Both the position numbers and the translations under genes were made by a program. Under the pieces are notes generated by a model that saw only the letters and a program-made list of their open reading frames with translations, was not told the origin of the DNA and did no database searches. From contig NZ_VFSV01000023.1 in the NCBI RefSeq assembly GCF_007004065.1, positions 1 through 54,027 of the forward strand: DNA of 54,027 bases, read 5' to 3'. Source of the DNA: Palleronia caenipelagi (lineage in GTDB: Bacteria > Pseudomonadota > Alphaproteobacteria > Rhodobacterales > Rhodobacteraceae). Below, piece by piece: positions 26,046-34,769 of this stretch. The first letter of the stretch is position 1; every line of letters begins with the position of its first letter.

Positions 26046-26317
26046 TTTCCCTTTGCTGCTTCTGCCAGGATCAGCTTGTCCAAGGTCAGATCCGAAACGG
26101 CCTTGCGCAGCCGCTCATTCTCTTTCTGAAGACGCTTCAGTTCCTTCAATTGGTCCGCGCCCATTCCACCGTACTTCTTCTTCCAGCGATAATACGTTTG
26201 TTCAGTCACACCGATCTGACGGATCGCATCCAGACGCGGCATGCCTTGCCCCGTCAGAACCTCAACCTGCCGTAACTTCGTCACAATTTCCTCGGGCTTT
26301 GGTCGCTTGTTTGCCAT
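26039..26317 (-). CDS. IS3-family transposase orfA
   Basis: The 92-residue protein is a typical OrfA. A helix-turn-helix (about 8-45: PEEIVTKLRQVEVLTGQGMP, DAIRQIGVTEQTYYRWKKKY) is followed by a leucine-zipper region (LKELKRLQKENERLRKAVSD). It ends in ILAEAAKGNF, where the family normally shifts frame into orfB. It would bind the IS ends. The frame is complete. Confidence 0.9.
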   Translation of the reverse strand: MANKRPKPEEIVTKLRQVEVLTGQGMPRLDAIRQIGVTEQTYYRWKKKYGGMGADQLKELKRLQKENERLRKAVSDLTLDKLILAEAAKGNF

Positions 26318-26449
26318 CTGTTTCCTCCGTTTCCCTAAACATAGCGGAGGACCACTTCAGTGGGGGAAGACCACTTTTCCAGAACTCGGGATTGCTGTCT
26401 TAGCATCAAGCGAACTGAGTAGCGTAGAGCTCCGCTCCGAAGGTCGGTC

Positions 26450-27262
26450 TCAGCCGTTCTCGATCGGAAGTCTGAAGATATACATCACGCTGGTAAGGCC
26501 GCTGTCTTCCGCGACCTCGATCAGCACGAGGATTTCAAGAAATAGGTTAGCTGCGCGCAACATCGTAGCCTCATCGACATCGCGCACTTCAGCCACTAAC
26601 CCCAAAAGCAGGAATGACGCGAGGAGACGCTCAATCAACGAAGGGACCGCCTCGGCGGTCTCGTAACGATAAATGCCGCCGCCGTCCGGCCTGAACTGTT
26701 TCAGCACAAGCTTAGCATCCTCGGGCAGAGCGCAGCGCATGCTCTCGCTCGCTTTGGCAATTTCGAGCGGAGGCGATGGATCTGGCAAGGGAAGGGGCGT
26801 TGGCGCTTCCGCGAAGAAGAACGTTGCGACCTCTGCACTGTCGCCGATACGGTTGGTGATCTCGATCACCACGCCTTTGGTGAACTCGTCGATCCGGTCC
26901 GGCGAAATATCAGTATAGAGGCGGCCAAGCTCGTAGAGAATATCTGAGTCTAACGGCGGGCGCCGGAGCGATAGGATCTCCAGCGCGGGCGTGATTACCG
27001 TGAAGAGCTCCATCTCGGATGTGCCCATAGCGCCAATTTCGCCGAAGGGTATCTCGGGCAACTCGGTCAGGCCCCACGCGGTCAGCAACTGCCGACGGAG
27101 GCGCGGCCAGTCCTCGATCCGCACCACGAGATTACTGCGCAGGATTGTGAAGCGATTATCGGCAGTGGGCTCGATTGTCTGGGCTGCTGCAGGCGCTGCC
27201 AGCCCCGAAAGGGAAAGCGATAATACCAAAAAACCGGCTAGGCGCCACCTCGCGGCGGTCAT
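26450..27262 (-). CDS. Exported protein of unknown function (Tad-linked)
   Basis: The 270-residue protein begins with a clear Sec signal peptide (LAGFLVLSLSLSGLAAPAAAQ, cleavage near residue 28). The mature part has no domain that I recognise; it alternates predicted helices and strands and is leucine- and glutamate-rich, with a proline-rich linker (PTPLPLPDPSPP) in the middle. Its ATG overlaps the stop of the preceding exported protein gene by 4 bases. It is therefore the last member of the five-gene minus-strand set that starts with a TadE-like gene. A periplasmic accessory role in that apparatus is inferred from context only. Confidence 0.7.
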   Translation of the reverse strand: MTAARWRLAGFLVLSLSLSGLAAPAAAQTIEPTADNRFTILRSNLVVRIEDWPRLRRQLLTAWGLTELPEIPFGEIGAMGTSEMELFTVITPALEILSLRRPPLDSDILYELGRLYTDISPDRIDEFTKGVVIEITNRIGDSAEVATFFFAEAPTPLPLPDPSPPLEIAKASESMRCALPEDAKLVLKQFRPDGGGIYRYETAEAVPSLIERLLASFLLLGLVAEVRDVDEATMLRAANLFLEILVLIEVAEDSGLTSVMYIFRLPIENG

Positions 27263-28260
27263 TTCGGTGCTTCAGCGGCTAGCGCTAGCACCGCCGCGGC
27301 ATAGGCCCGACGTGCGGCAAGCCATACAGCAGGGTTCTCCGTGACGTAGGGCGTCAGCAGCCCTACCGATGGACCTCCAGTCGCGCCCGTTAGGTAGGCT
27401 TGGAAATCGCGACCGTCATCAGACAGGAGACTGAGCTCGATCTGCTTCTCGGTGACCTTCTCGGTATCCACCAAGAAGCCTAGTTGAACCATCTGGTCGT
27501 AGAAGGTGCGGGCCTGGTCAGGGAAGTTCTCTCCCTCGACATAGCGCAGGATCAGGAGCACGGCCGCCTGTTCAAGCTCTTCGCGGTCCGAGATCAACAG
27601 CACCTCGCCGCGATCGTTGGAGAGATCCTCGACCACTAAGTCGTCGCGGATGTCGAAGCTAACCTGTCTGAAGCTGACGGTCTGTTCTTCGTCGAGATCG
27701 CCCCAGGGTGTCCCAACCGTGGTAGCAAAGCGTGCGGCGATGATGTCCACGAGGAAATTGGAGCGGTCATTCTGGCCGTGGACGTGATAACCTTTGCCTC
27801 CCACCATGAAGAGATAGCTGCGCCGCGGGTTCGAGCCGTCACCCTCAACGGTGGCCTCCATCCGTCCACCGATGATGCCTGTTTCGTTTTCGATCGTCGA
27901 CAGATCCAGCACGCTTTGCCCGGTCAGTACGGCATGGCCGCGCAGCCAGTCGACATGCATGAACTCGAAGGCGATGTCGAACGTATCAACCCAGGCGACA
28001 CGCCGGTCCCAGATCACCTGCAATTGGCGCGTACCTTCGCCTGCGAGTCCGTTAAGCGAATAACTACCTTTTGCCGGGCGGCCAAGGTCGGCGTCGTCCG
28101 GCACAAGGTAGCTGACGCCGTTGTCGCTGTCCTCAATGCGCAGGTATTGCACGTCGTCGAGATCGACCGTGCCCTGGGCCGCCGCCGCAAACGCCGTCAG
28201 CATCATCGCCATGAGCCATGCGCCGAACGCCCTATGGCCGGAAAATGTCACGCAACGCAT
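27259..28260 (-). CDS. Exported protein of unknown function (Tad-linked)
   Basis: This 333-residue protein has an N-terminal signal peptide (LMAMMLTAFAAAAQG). The mature region is rich in beta-type sequence (RMEATVEGDGSNPRRSYLFM, GKGYHVHGQNDRSNFLVDII) and ends in a helix. I do not recognise a family. The start at 28260 overlaps the 3' end of the large TadE-like gene by 29 bases and has an AGGGCAAGGG ribosome binding site. The alternative internal ATGs at about residues 17-20 would cut into the signal peptide. The tight overlap on both sides places it in one transcript with the Tad pseudopilin-like genes. Confidence 0.7.
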   Translation of the reverse strand: MRCVTFSGHRAFGAWLMAMMLTAFAAAAQGTVDLDDVQYLRIEDSDNGVSYLVPDDADLGRPAKGSYSLNGLAGEGTRQLQVIWDRRVAWVDTFDIAFEFMHVDWLRGHAVLTGQSVLDLSTIENETGIIGGRMEATVEGDGSNPRRSYLFMVGGKGYHVHGQNDRSNFLVDIIAARFATTVGTPWGDLDEEQTVSFRQVSFDIRDDLVVEDLSNDRGEVLLISDREELEQAAVLLILRYVEGENFPDQARTFYDQMVQLGFLVDTEKVTEKQIELSLLSDDGRDFQAYLTGATGGPSVGLLTPYVTENPAVWLAARRAYAAAVLALAAEAPK

Positions 28261-29842
28261 CCCTTGCCCTGTCGCCTCCCTGGTTGATCGCTTCGCCCAC
28301 CGCGTCCTCGACCGTCTGATTGCTGATCGAAAACTCGCCTTCGATTCCTGCTGTTATCCCGCCGCTAGTGCTCTTGATATCAACACCTTCGCCGAGCCCG
28401 GGCGGAGTTGCAACCTGTCCGCCGCCGACCCCGACCTCGATTCGCACTTCGCCGGAGATTTGGGTGCCGCCGATTACGTCAGGCACGCTGTCGCCGATGA
28501 TCGGGATGTCGCCAATCTGGACGGTGCCTTTCACATCCGCGCCGCCGCCAAGGATGTTGCCGCCCACCGAGCCCTCGATCTCAAACTCTTCGGGGCTGAG
28601 CTCGATCTCCCCTCCGATATCGCCTTGGAGCACGCTGGCGTCGACCCCCGCGCAGCCCGAGGTGCCGGCGCCAGCACCCATGCACCATTCGCGCCGGGCT
28701 CGCCCGGCTCGCCCCGAAAGATCAGCCTCGAGTTCGATGCCGCCATCGTCAAGCTGGACGCGAACCTCGCCGTCGACCGTACCAAGATCGATCGAATCGG
28801 TGATCAGAAGGTTGCTGTCCTTGTTCAGCGTCACCGTCTCAGCTCGGTAAATACCGGCATCAAGCTGGCCCTCGATCCCTGCGGGAAGATGCAAATCCAA
28901 GCCAAAAACCTCGAATTTGTTGGTCACGATCGACAGCGTGTTCTCGAAAAAAAGAAACCGCGTACGCTGGCATTCCCAAGCATCTCCCAAGTCGCTTCCC
29001 TCGGACACGTCCAAGAGACTCCCGCCCATCTCGCCGATCTCGATGGTGCCCCTGACGTCGGTCTCGGCTCTTTCGCTGTTGCCGCCGCCCGAGCCACCGA
29101 ACGGGTTGCCGTTCGATAGGTTGATGCCGACCGTACGCCCGCCGCTTTGCCGCGAATTGTGCTGGTTGACCCGCGAGCAGGGGTCCTCGGTGGGTTGCAG
29201 CGCCGACGGATAGACGCGGGGAAACAGCCGCCGGTGCGGCTGAGTGAAGCGATCCCAGACGACCTTGTCATGCCCCTCGGCCCAGGCCTGCACGTCGAAG
29301 CGCCAAGTCTCGGCCATCGGTGTCAAGGTTTCGTTGGAATAGGTCAGGTTCGAGGCCAGCAGGCCTAGTCCGATGTTGAAATCCCGGTTGAACCAAGTCA
29401 ACTGCTCGGAATGGACAAGGGTAATGTTGCCAACGCCCTCCTGCTGGCGGTTGAAATCCGGGAATTGCGCATCGCCAATACGTGTCAGCGCGGGCCAGAA
29501 GCGCTGATCCTCGGGGAGGCGTTCTTCGCCCTCCACTCCGGGATTGCAGGTGATCAGGATAACACTGTCATCGCGTTGGCCGACGGTTTGCATTTGGCCT
29601 GGAACAACTCCGTCGGGTTGGCAGATCTCGTTCAGTGCAGCGCTACGCCCGGCAGTTCGGTTATCGATTGACCCCGAGCCGCCGGTCTTAACGAGCTGAA
29701 ACAGGAACAGCGTGATTATCAGGAGGACGCTTACGAAGAGCACGGCCCACACCGCCTCGAACGCGACCGAGCCGCGGCGATCGGCGATCAGCCGCGCAAC
29801 AGCGTGACGCGGCGCGGGAGAGGTAGGATCATCGCGTGACAA
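28232..29842 (-). CDS. Large TadE-like protein with beta-repeat ectodomain
   Basis: A TadE-type N-terminus is present: a basic stretch, RRGSVAFEAV and a hydrophobic segment (WAVLFVSVLLIITLFLF). The glutamate at +5 after the glycine is as in prepilin-like cleavage sites. The ectodomain of roughly 450 residues is unusually long. From about residue 230 it is a run of short glycine-centred strands (VRGTIEIGEMGG, VKGTVQIGDIPIIG, SGEVRIEVGVGG, GIEGEFSI), suggestive of a beta-solenoid or repeated strand fold. Upstream residues of the open frame are an overlap artefact; I use TTG at 29842, which is weakly supported. It overlaps the TadG-like gene by 14 bases. It is a probable minor pilin or tip protein. 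Confidence 0.7.
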   Translation of the reverse strand: MSRDDPTSPAPRHAVARLIADRRGSVAFEAVWAVLFVSVLLIITLFLFQLVKTGGSGSIDNRTAGRSAALNEICQPDGVVPGQMQTVGQRDDSVILITCNPGVEGEERLPEDQRFWPALTRIGDAQFPDFNRQQEGVGNITLVHSEQLTWFNRDFNIGLGLLASNLTYSNETLTPMAETWRFDVQAWAEGHDKVVWDRFTQPHRRLFPRVYPSALQPTEDPCSRVNQHNSRQSGGRTVGINLSNGNPFGGSGGGNSERAETDVRGTIEIGEMGGSLLDVSEGSDLGDAWECQRTRFLFFENTLSIVTNKFEVFGLDLHLPAGIEGQLDAGIYRAETVTLNKDSNLLITDSIDLGTVDGEVRVQLDDGGIELEADLSGRAGRARREWCMGAGAGTSGCAGVDASVLQGDIGGEIELSPEEFEIEGSVGGNILGGGADVKGTVQIGDIPIIGDSVPDVIGGTQISGEVRIEVGVGGGQVATPPGLGEGVDIKSTSGGITAGIEGEFSISNQTVEDAVGEAINQGGDRARDALRDIFRP

Positions 29843-31589
29843 GGTCGGCCCAATCCGCTGCCCCGCCGACCGCGTGCAGGTCGGACCGGAAATCCTCGAA
29901 TGCTGGCGGAACGCGTCCTTCCATCCGCTGTGCCACGGTGGCCCGGTCAAGCATCCGTGTCGCTGGAATCAGCCGCGCCCTCCAGTTCTGCGAATACATC
30001 GAGATCTCATCGGGATTGTAAGTTATGCCTTGAGCATAGCGTACGAAGCCGGGATTGGGATCTCGGAACGCCAACGGTGACCAGCGGTTTGCGCCTTCAC
30101 GGAATACGAAGGCCAGTGGGCGGTATGCGTCGTGAAAATCGTCGAGATCGGGTGTTATTGTCGGCAACGCCGTGATTGACCCGCTGCCTTGGATGGGGTG
30201 ATAGAGGTCGAAGTCTGGCACGGTCGAAAATAGGCCGCCGAGCCCTGGAACGCCGGTAACGAAACTTGTCAGCTGGCTGCCGACGCTATTTGCCTGCCCA
30301 ATCTGGCCAGTGCATTGAGCGCCGATGCGGGCTTCTACCATGATGGTGAAGATGTTTGTGTCCAGCGTCTGATCCATCGGGTACGCGAATCCGGAACCGT
30401 TGTGGTAGTCGGCGGTTGAAGTTCCATCGATGATGAAGGTATCGAGTAGATTGCGCGCTCTCTGCTCGGCATCGCGCTGCATCCCGCTGGTGGACCGCCC
30501 CCAAAAGATGCGGCTGGCCAACCGCGCGATGAAGGCGGTTAGTTCGGCTGGCGTGCGAAAGACGTTGATGACGCCGTCATACAGCCGCTTTTGGTGGGCC
30601 ATGTCCTGGTAGTCCTCGAGCGCGTAGCCCATTTCAGATGTCTTTGAAACATGGACCGGAAGATATCGGTCACCATTGGCCGCGCCGCCGTACATTGGAC
30701 CCTGGTTAAGCGGGAACAGCCGCCGCTCGAAGGAACCATTCATAAGCGGCACAGAGGCAAAGCTCGACAGCCCTGGTACCTGATCCAAGATTGGTACGTT
30801 GGCCGACGAAAGCCCGCCCGTGCCGAAGAAGAGGCCTGCGCAGAAATTCAGATAGGCCGCGCGTGGTTCGTTGATGGTGACCGGTAGTTCCATTCCCTGT
30901 CGTCGGTCCTGCGGGTTGCAGGATGCGGCGTCGCCGCGCGCGCAGCTTTCGTCAAAGTAGATGTCGGTAACGTTATGAGCTTCGGCGATCAGGCTGGCCT
31001 GTTCGGACACTGCCTCAGGGAAACGGTCGAAGATCTCACGATTCTGGTCGTTAAGCGCACGCAAGGCATCGCCGGATATAGCGAGCGCGTCCTCAGGGCG
31101 GTAGTCGCGGCGGATGCCCTGTACCCGGTCGATTTCGAGCGCCAGTTCTCCAATATATGCGGTTGCTGGCGCCGCACAAATAGCGAATAGGATGCCGCCA
31201 ATCTTGCCGCCGAATGTGCGCGGATAGAAATCGCAAGTATCGGTGATGTAGATGCCAGCTTCTGCTATGGCCCCTGATAAAACGGCGTTGTGGATAGCAA
31301 TCGCATTGTCGAGTGAGCTGGCATGGACGGCGGTAGCGTAATTCTGAGTTAGGCTGATATGGTTCATCGCCAGCGTGTTCATTGAGCGCGCACCCTCGGC
31401 CGCATGTACCAGCGCGATCATATCGGCGGCGTCTTGGCTACGCGTCGCGTCTTGAATGGCCGAGCCGGAATTGACGATGCTAAAAGTCAAGAAGGTCAGC
31501 GGGATCAACCCGATAACAGTTAGGAAGGCGAATTGCCCACGCAGGTCGCTGAGAAAGCGGTGCGGTATGTTCTTCGGGCTCTTGCTCAC
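29829..31589 (-). CDS. TadG-like pilus assembly protein
   Basis: The start is GTG at 31589, forming a GTGA overlap with the upstream TadE gene. The 586-residue protein has a basic N-terminus, then RGQFAFLTVIGLIPLTFLTF and a membrane segment, followed by DATRSQDAADMIALVHAAEG. This matches the TadG-like N-terminal region, in which an alanine-rich helix follows the anchor. The remaining 500 residues face the periplasm and are family-specific, with several cysteines. TadG-type proteins help assemble or anchor Flp/Tad pili. The gene lies in the minus-strand set together with two TadE-like genes. Confidence 0.78.
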   Translation of the reverse strand: MSKSPKNIPHRFLSDLRGQFAFLTVIGLIPLTFLTFSIVNSGSAIQDATRSQDAADMIALVHAAEGARSMNTLAMNHISLTQNYATAVHASSLDNAIAIHNAVLSGAIAEAGIYITDTCDFYPRTFGGKIGGILFAICAAPATAYIGELALEIDRVQGIRRDYRPEDALAISGDALRALNDQNREIFDRFPEAVSEQASLIAEAHNVTDIYFDESCARGDAASCNPQDRRQGMELPVTINEPRAAYLNFCAGLFFGTGGLSSANVPILDQVPGLSSFASVPLMNGSFERRLFPLNQGPMYGGAANGDRYLPVHVSKTSEMGYALEDYQDMAHQKRLYDGVINVFRTPAELTAFIARLASRIFWGRSTSGMQRDAEQRARNLLDTFIIDGTSTADYHNGSGFAYPMDQTLDTNIFTIMVEARIGAQCTGQIGQANSVGSQLTSFVTGVPGLGGLFSTVPDFDLYHPIQGSGSITALPTITPDLDDFHDAYRPLAFVFREGANRWSPLAFRDPNPGFVRYAQGITYNPDEISMYSQNWRARLIPATRMLDRATVAQRMEGRVPPAFEDFRSDLHAVGGAADWADLVTR

Positions 31590-32266
31590 AGTAGGTTCAC
31601 CGCAGCTTCGATAACCCGGTAGTGGGTGCCGTCTTCGCGCCGTCCGTCGCTGAAGATGCCGCGAACGGGAATCAGAACCGGCATCCGGTAGGTCACTGTG
31701 GCCGACAGTGTGGGCAGCGCGCTGACAACAGAAAGGCCGGACGGGAGGGTGTTCCAATCGACCTCGACCTGCACGTTGCCGGGTTCGAATGCGTAGCAAG
31801 CCTGTTCATCGACGGCTTCGCGCAGGCCTTCTCGCACCCCGGCGCCAATGATGAAGGCAACGGCCGCGTCTGGGTGACGGCAGCTGCCCTGGCGCCGACG
31901 CGAGTTGCCATTCGACGTCGAGATGGGGATCACAGCAAGCTGCGCGGCGCGCAGAATTCTAGCATCTGCCTCGGTCTCGTCGCAATTGAAAGCTCCCCAA
32001 ATTTCGCTCGCAGACGAGAACAGGTTCTCGTCCCCTATCATTGGGGAAATAGGTCGGCATCGGTGCACAAGAGCGCTACGCGCGGCGGCGTAGGCGGCGT
32101 GCTCGAGGACAATCGTGGCACGTGCCAACAGTACAGTCTGCACTACCGCAATAATCACGATAATGGCCGGAACGGAAAGAAGCGCGAATTCTACACTTGA
32201 AGCCCCGCGATCATCGCGGATGAACTTCTTCAAACTGGAGCCCAGTACCAGCCTAGTGGCGCGCAC
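31586..32266 (-). CDS. TadE-like pseudopilin
   Basis: I place the start at GTG 32266, because an AGGGGG ribosome binding site precedes it; the frame is open to a GTG at 32299, which lacks one. The product has a TadE N-terminus: basic residues, DDRGASSVEF (cleavage after Gly, Glu at +5) and the hydrophobic ALLSVPAIIVIIAVVQTVLL. About 170 mostly periplasmic residues follow, with several cysteines (CRPISP, CDETEAD, CRHPD, CYAFEP). It is the first gene of the minus-strand set and should be processed by the CpaA-type peptidase encoded at 51146. Confidence 0.82.
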   Translation of the reverse strand: MRATRLVLGSSLKKFIRDDRGASSVEFALLSVPAIIVIIAVVQTVLLARATIVLEHAAYAAARSALVHRCRPISPMIGDENLFSSASEIWGAFNCDETEADARILRAAQLAVIPISTSNGNSRRRQGSCRHPDAAVAFIIGAGVREGLREAVDEQACYAFEPGNVQVEVDWNTLPSGLSVVSALPTLSATVTYRMPVLIPVRGIFSDGRREDGTHYRVIEAAVNLL

Positions 32267-32591
32267 TTCTTCCCCCTCTCGCCTGCTCTCCTCGGTCACA
32301 GAAGTTTAGCATAGTTTTTTCAATACAGAACGTTTTTTGCGCCCAGTTGTTTGCGAAGTCGCAATAGCAGGTTAAGCGTTACACCGCTTGGCGTTTGACC
32401 ACCCGAGAGAGACCCTCGTGTCACGAGCGACATGTAACAATGGTCCGGTGGATATACTTGTTGAGTGGACCCAGAAATCTGTTAGTCCGAAAGATGAAGC
32501 GAAGAGACCTACCAAATACCACCCATTCGAATAACCGGGTTGATTTTATTAGTCGTTCTGTCCACCCTCGTGGAAGGGGGAATTTGCAGCA
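32267..32591. promoter_or_regulatory. Divergent promoter region between the two Tad gene sets
   Basis: About 300 bases separate the divergent TadE-like gene and the exported-protein gene, the only large gap within this 25-kb locus. Both transcripts must start here. It contains a perfect 13-base palindrome CTCGTGTCACGAG (32415-32427), T-rich tracts next to the minus-strand start and an inverted repeat TCCAC/GTGGA just ahead of the plus-strand ribosome binding site. No convincing gene is present. I did not find an unambiguous -35/-10 pair. Confidence 0.5.
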
Positions 32592-34769
32592 ATGCCGATA
32601 AAGGGATTAATGGTTGTTTTTGTTGCAGCAAATTTTGCGGCATGCATTGGCGCGTCCGCACAGTCGTCAGGCGAAGAGCGCATGGTTGTCCGCGTCGCCC
32701 CTCCGGAAAACATCAGCCCATTTTCGCTCTCGCTTCGGGATTGCAGCTTCGTCAAACCCTATATCGATGGTGTCTCGGCACTTTACGAATGCGGCCTGTC
32801 CGATTTTCTTGAGGTTAATATCACCGAAGGTACTATAGCGAAACTTTTTGGAGGAGAGCGGCGCTATGGCCTAGTCGTGCCGCGGACTGGCACGGCTGCA
32901 GCACCGCCGCTGTATCCATTTTTGGAGGTGGTCGAATACGTTGCCACACTCGAGGAAGCAGCGGAGCATTCAGTTTTGCTGGGAATGCCAGACGCCGAGG
33001 CGGGCATAATCGCACAAGCGGACGAGGTATCGAAAGACTTGGACGGGACGACGGGCGTGCGCGAGATACCACCCAAGGTCTCGGTGAGACCGGTAGCTCG
33101 GCCGAGCGTCATCGCCCAGACGGATACAGGCGAGATTACGGAAGACGAAGCTGTTGAAGGGGAGGAGGACGTGGTCGAACTGGCTTCGGCACTCGTGATC
33201 TGGCCTGAGCGGTTTCACGACTTAGTTGTGCCACCTGACATTGATCTGGTTCCCAAATTTAGCCAGAATGGATTCTCTTATGCCTCTATCTCATATGATC
33301 CAGAAGCAATTCCGGCCGGCGGGTTAGCCTTTAAGCTCGATCGCAATCCCAATTGTAGTGCGCTGTTTCAACCGCGCGAGGAAGTAGAGCCGACTTACAA
33401 GCTGGAATTCCCCTGTGGCGTCTTCAGCTTCTTCGATAGCGGCGTGCTCGGAGCCGTGAACCCTGCTTGCGAGCGTACCTCCGATGGCTCGGGCTTGGCA
33501 TGCTTGTTGACGCTGGATACCCCAAAGATCGATTTTTCTACTTCGATATGGAGCGAGATCTCGGTTGATCTGTCGGAGGTCGAACCTGACGAGCAGGTTG
33601 ATCTTGCGGGCATGGTGCCGCGTCAGGCGGCGCCGTCTCTGGAACTGTCGCCAGCGGTGCTGGCGACGGACGCGGCGGCGAGTTGCGCGGAATTCGATGT
33701 GGCAGTCCGATTCGGCGGCTATTGCTCCGCCTCCGATACTGATAGCTGCGACGCGCCTGCACCCGGCGTTGGCTTCACGGCAGAGGGGCGGTTACCTTCG
33801 CTGTCGGATGCCGGCTGGCTCAACAAAGTTCCAAGCTTCGTACGGCTTCAAGTTGACGTGAACGGCACACTAATGCTCGATGAAGTCACTCCGCTTTCGG
33901 TCAATGGTTTACTGGCCTTCGAGCAGGTCGCCGCGCGTGCCTCTACCCTGCCGGATCTCCCACTGGCTCTAGATATCGCAAACGATCAGTTCGGCGTCGG
34001 GCGCACGGCGCTTCTGTTCGATGGCCCGGATTGTTCGGGCGTTCCTACCGCTTCGATTGATCTTGCTCTGCGCGGGTTAGGAACTCAAAAAGCACCGCTA
34101 TGCGGCTCGGTCATGGTGGAGCGCGATAACCAGCGGGTTAGCGCCTGCGCGCCGCTTAAATTGTCGGCAGACCGGGCGCGGCTGACGGCCGCATTGCCTC
34201 CGGACTCCTGCATCGCCGACCGAATCGCAGTGGTTGTCGCGCAGAACCGTAGTCTCAACGGCTTGGCCGGGCGCGCAACTTTGCAAGTGTTAGAAGGGGC
34301 AGTTGCCGAACTGAGCGAATCAGATAGCTGCTTGCCAGTCGATTTAGCTACCACACAAAATGAACGTCGCGATTTTCTTTCAAAAGCCGAAGAGTTGCAT
34401 TTCGGCAACGCAGAGGCGGTCGTGGAGAATATTTACCGGATGTCCTTCGTGAACCCCAGCTCCGAGATCTTGCGTGATCTTCGCTGGGTGTACCGTGAAT
34501 GGGGCGAACGATTGTCAGCGCTAATTCTGATAGCCGATAGTTCCAGCGTATTCGTTTCGGAGATAACTGACTCGCCCGAGGCCCTTGCCTGGGAAGTGCG
34601 GGGCGTGCCTGCGGTAATTATCGATCCGTTAGGCGGAAAGAACTGCGAGACATTTAAGTCGCTTTTGTTTTTCGACGATTGCATCGACACGACGCCGGAT
34701 GGCCTGGCAGGGGCTTTGATCAGTGAGATTAATAGCAACGTCGCCAGAGTTCTGGGAGGTGGACAATGA
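32592..34769 (+). CDS. Exported protein of unknown function, 725 residues
   Basis: The protein opens with a signal peptide (VVFVAANFAACIGASAQ; a lipobox-like FAAC is visible at about 15-18, but cleavage at ASA is equally possible). The mature protein is long, acidic, and has many cysteines, suggesting disulfide-stabilised domains. The last 130 residues look like a compact Rossmann-type or vWA-like region (LSALILIADSSSVFVSEITD, LAWEVRGVPAVIIDPLGGK). I recognise no family. It begins the plus-strand set with an AAGGGGG ribosome binding site and overlaps the vWA gene by ATGA. A surface or periplasmic component of the apparatus is likely from context. Confidence 0.7.
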   Translation: MPIKGLMVVFVAANFAACIGASAQSSGEERMVVRVAPPENISPFSLSLRDCSFVKPYIDGVSALYECGLSDFLEVNITEGTIAKLFGGERRYGLVVPRTGTAAAPPLYPFLEVVEYVATLEEAAEHSVLLGMPDAEAGIIAQADEVSKDLDGTTGVREIPPKVSVRPVARPSVIAQTDTGEITEDEAVEGEEDVVELASALVIWPERFHDLVVPPDIDLVPKFSQNGFSYASISYDPEAIPAGGLAFKLDRNPNCSALFQPREEVEPTYKLEFPCGVFSFFDSGVLGAVNPACERTSDGSGLACLLTLDTPKIDFSTSIWSEISVDLSEVEPDEQVDLAGMVPRQAAPSLELSPAVLATDAAASCAEFDVAVRFGGYCSASDTDSCDAPAPGVGFTAEGRLPSLSDAGWLNKVPSFVRLQVDVNGTLMLDEVTPLSVNGLLAFEQVAARASTLPDLPLALDIANDQFGVGRTALLFDGPDCSGVPTASIDLALRGLGTQKAPLCGSVMVERDNQRVSACAPLKLSADRARLTAALPPDSCIADRIAVVVAQNRSLNGLAGRATLQVLEGAVAELSESDSCLPVDLATTQNERRDFLSKAEELHFGNAEAVVENIYRMSFVNPSSEILRDLRWVYREWGERLSALILIADSSSVFVSEITDSPEALAWEVRGVPAVIIDPLGGKNCETFKSLLFFDDCIDTTPDGLAGALISEINSNVARVLGGGQ

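Larger units (their letters stand above)
25163..26365 (-). mobile_element. IS3-family insertion sequence (about 1.2 kb)
   Basis: Two overlapping transposase frames (orfA and orfB) are bounded by short inverted repeats. The left end is CCCCACTTGAGTGGTCC near 25163, and the reverse complement of the right end is CCCCACTGAAGTGGTCC near 26365 (15 of 17 bases match). The gene order, sizes and orfA/orfB overlap are those of the IS3 family, probably the IS407-like group. The exact terminal base and target duplication could not be fixed. orfB carries a one-base frameshift, so the copy is probably immobile on its own. It sits just beyond the end of the minus-strand Tad gene set. Confidence 0.8.

Noticed and set aside
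28121-29119. A 332-residue plus-strand frame opposite the large TadE-like gene
   Set aside because: It is the mirror of a strongly supported coding sequence; its translation is low-complexity and has no start signal.
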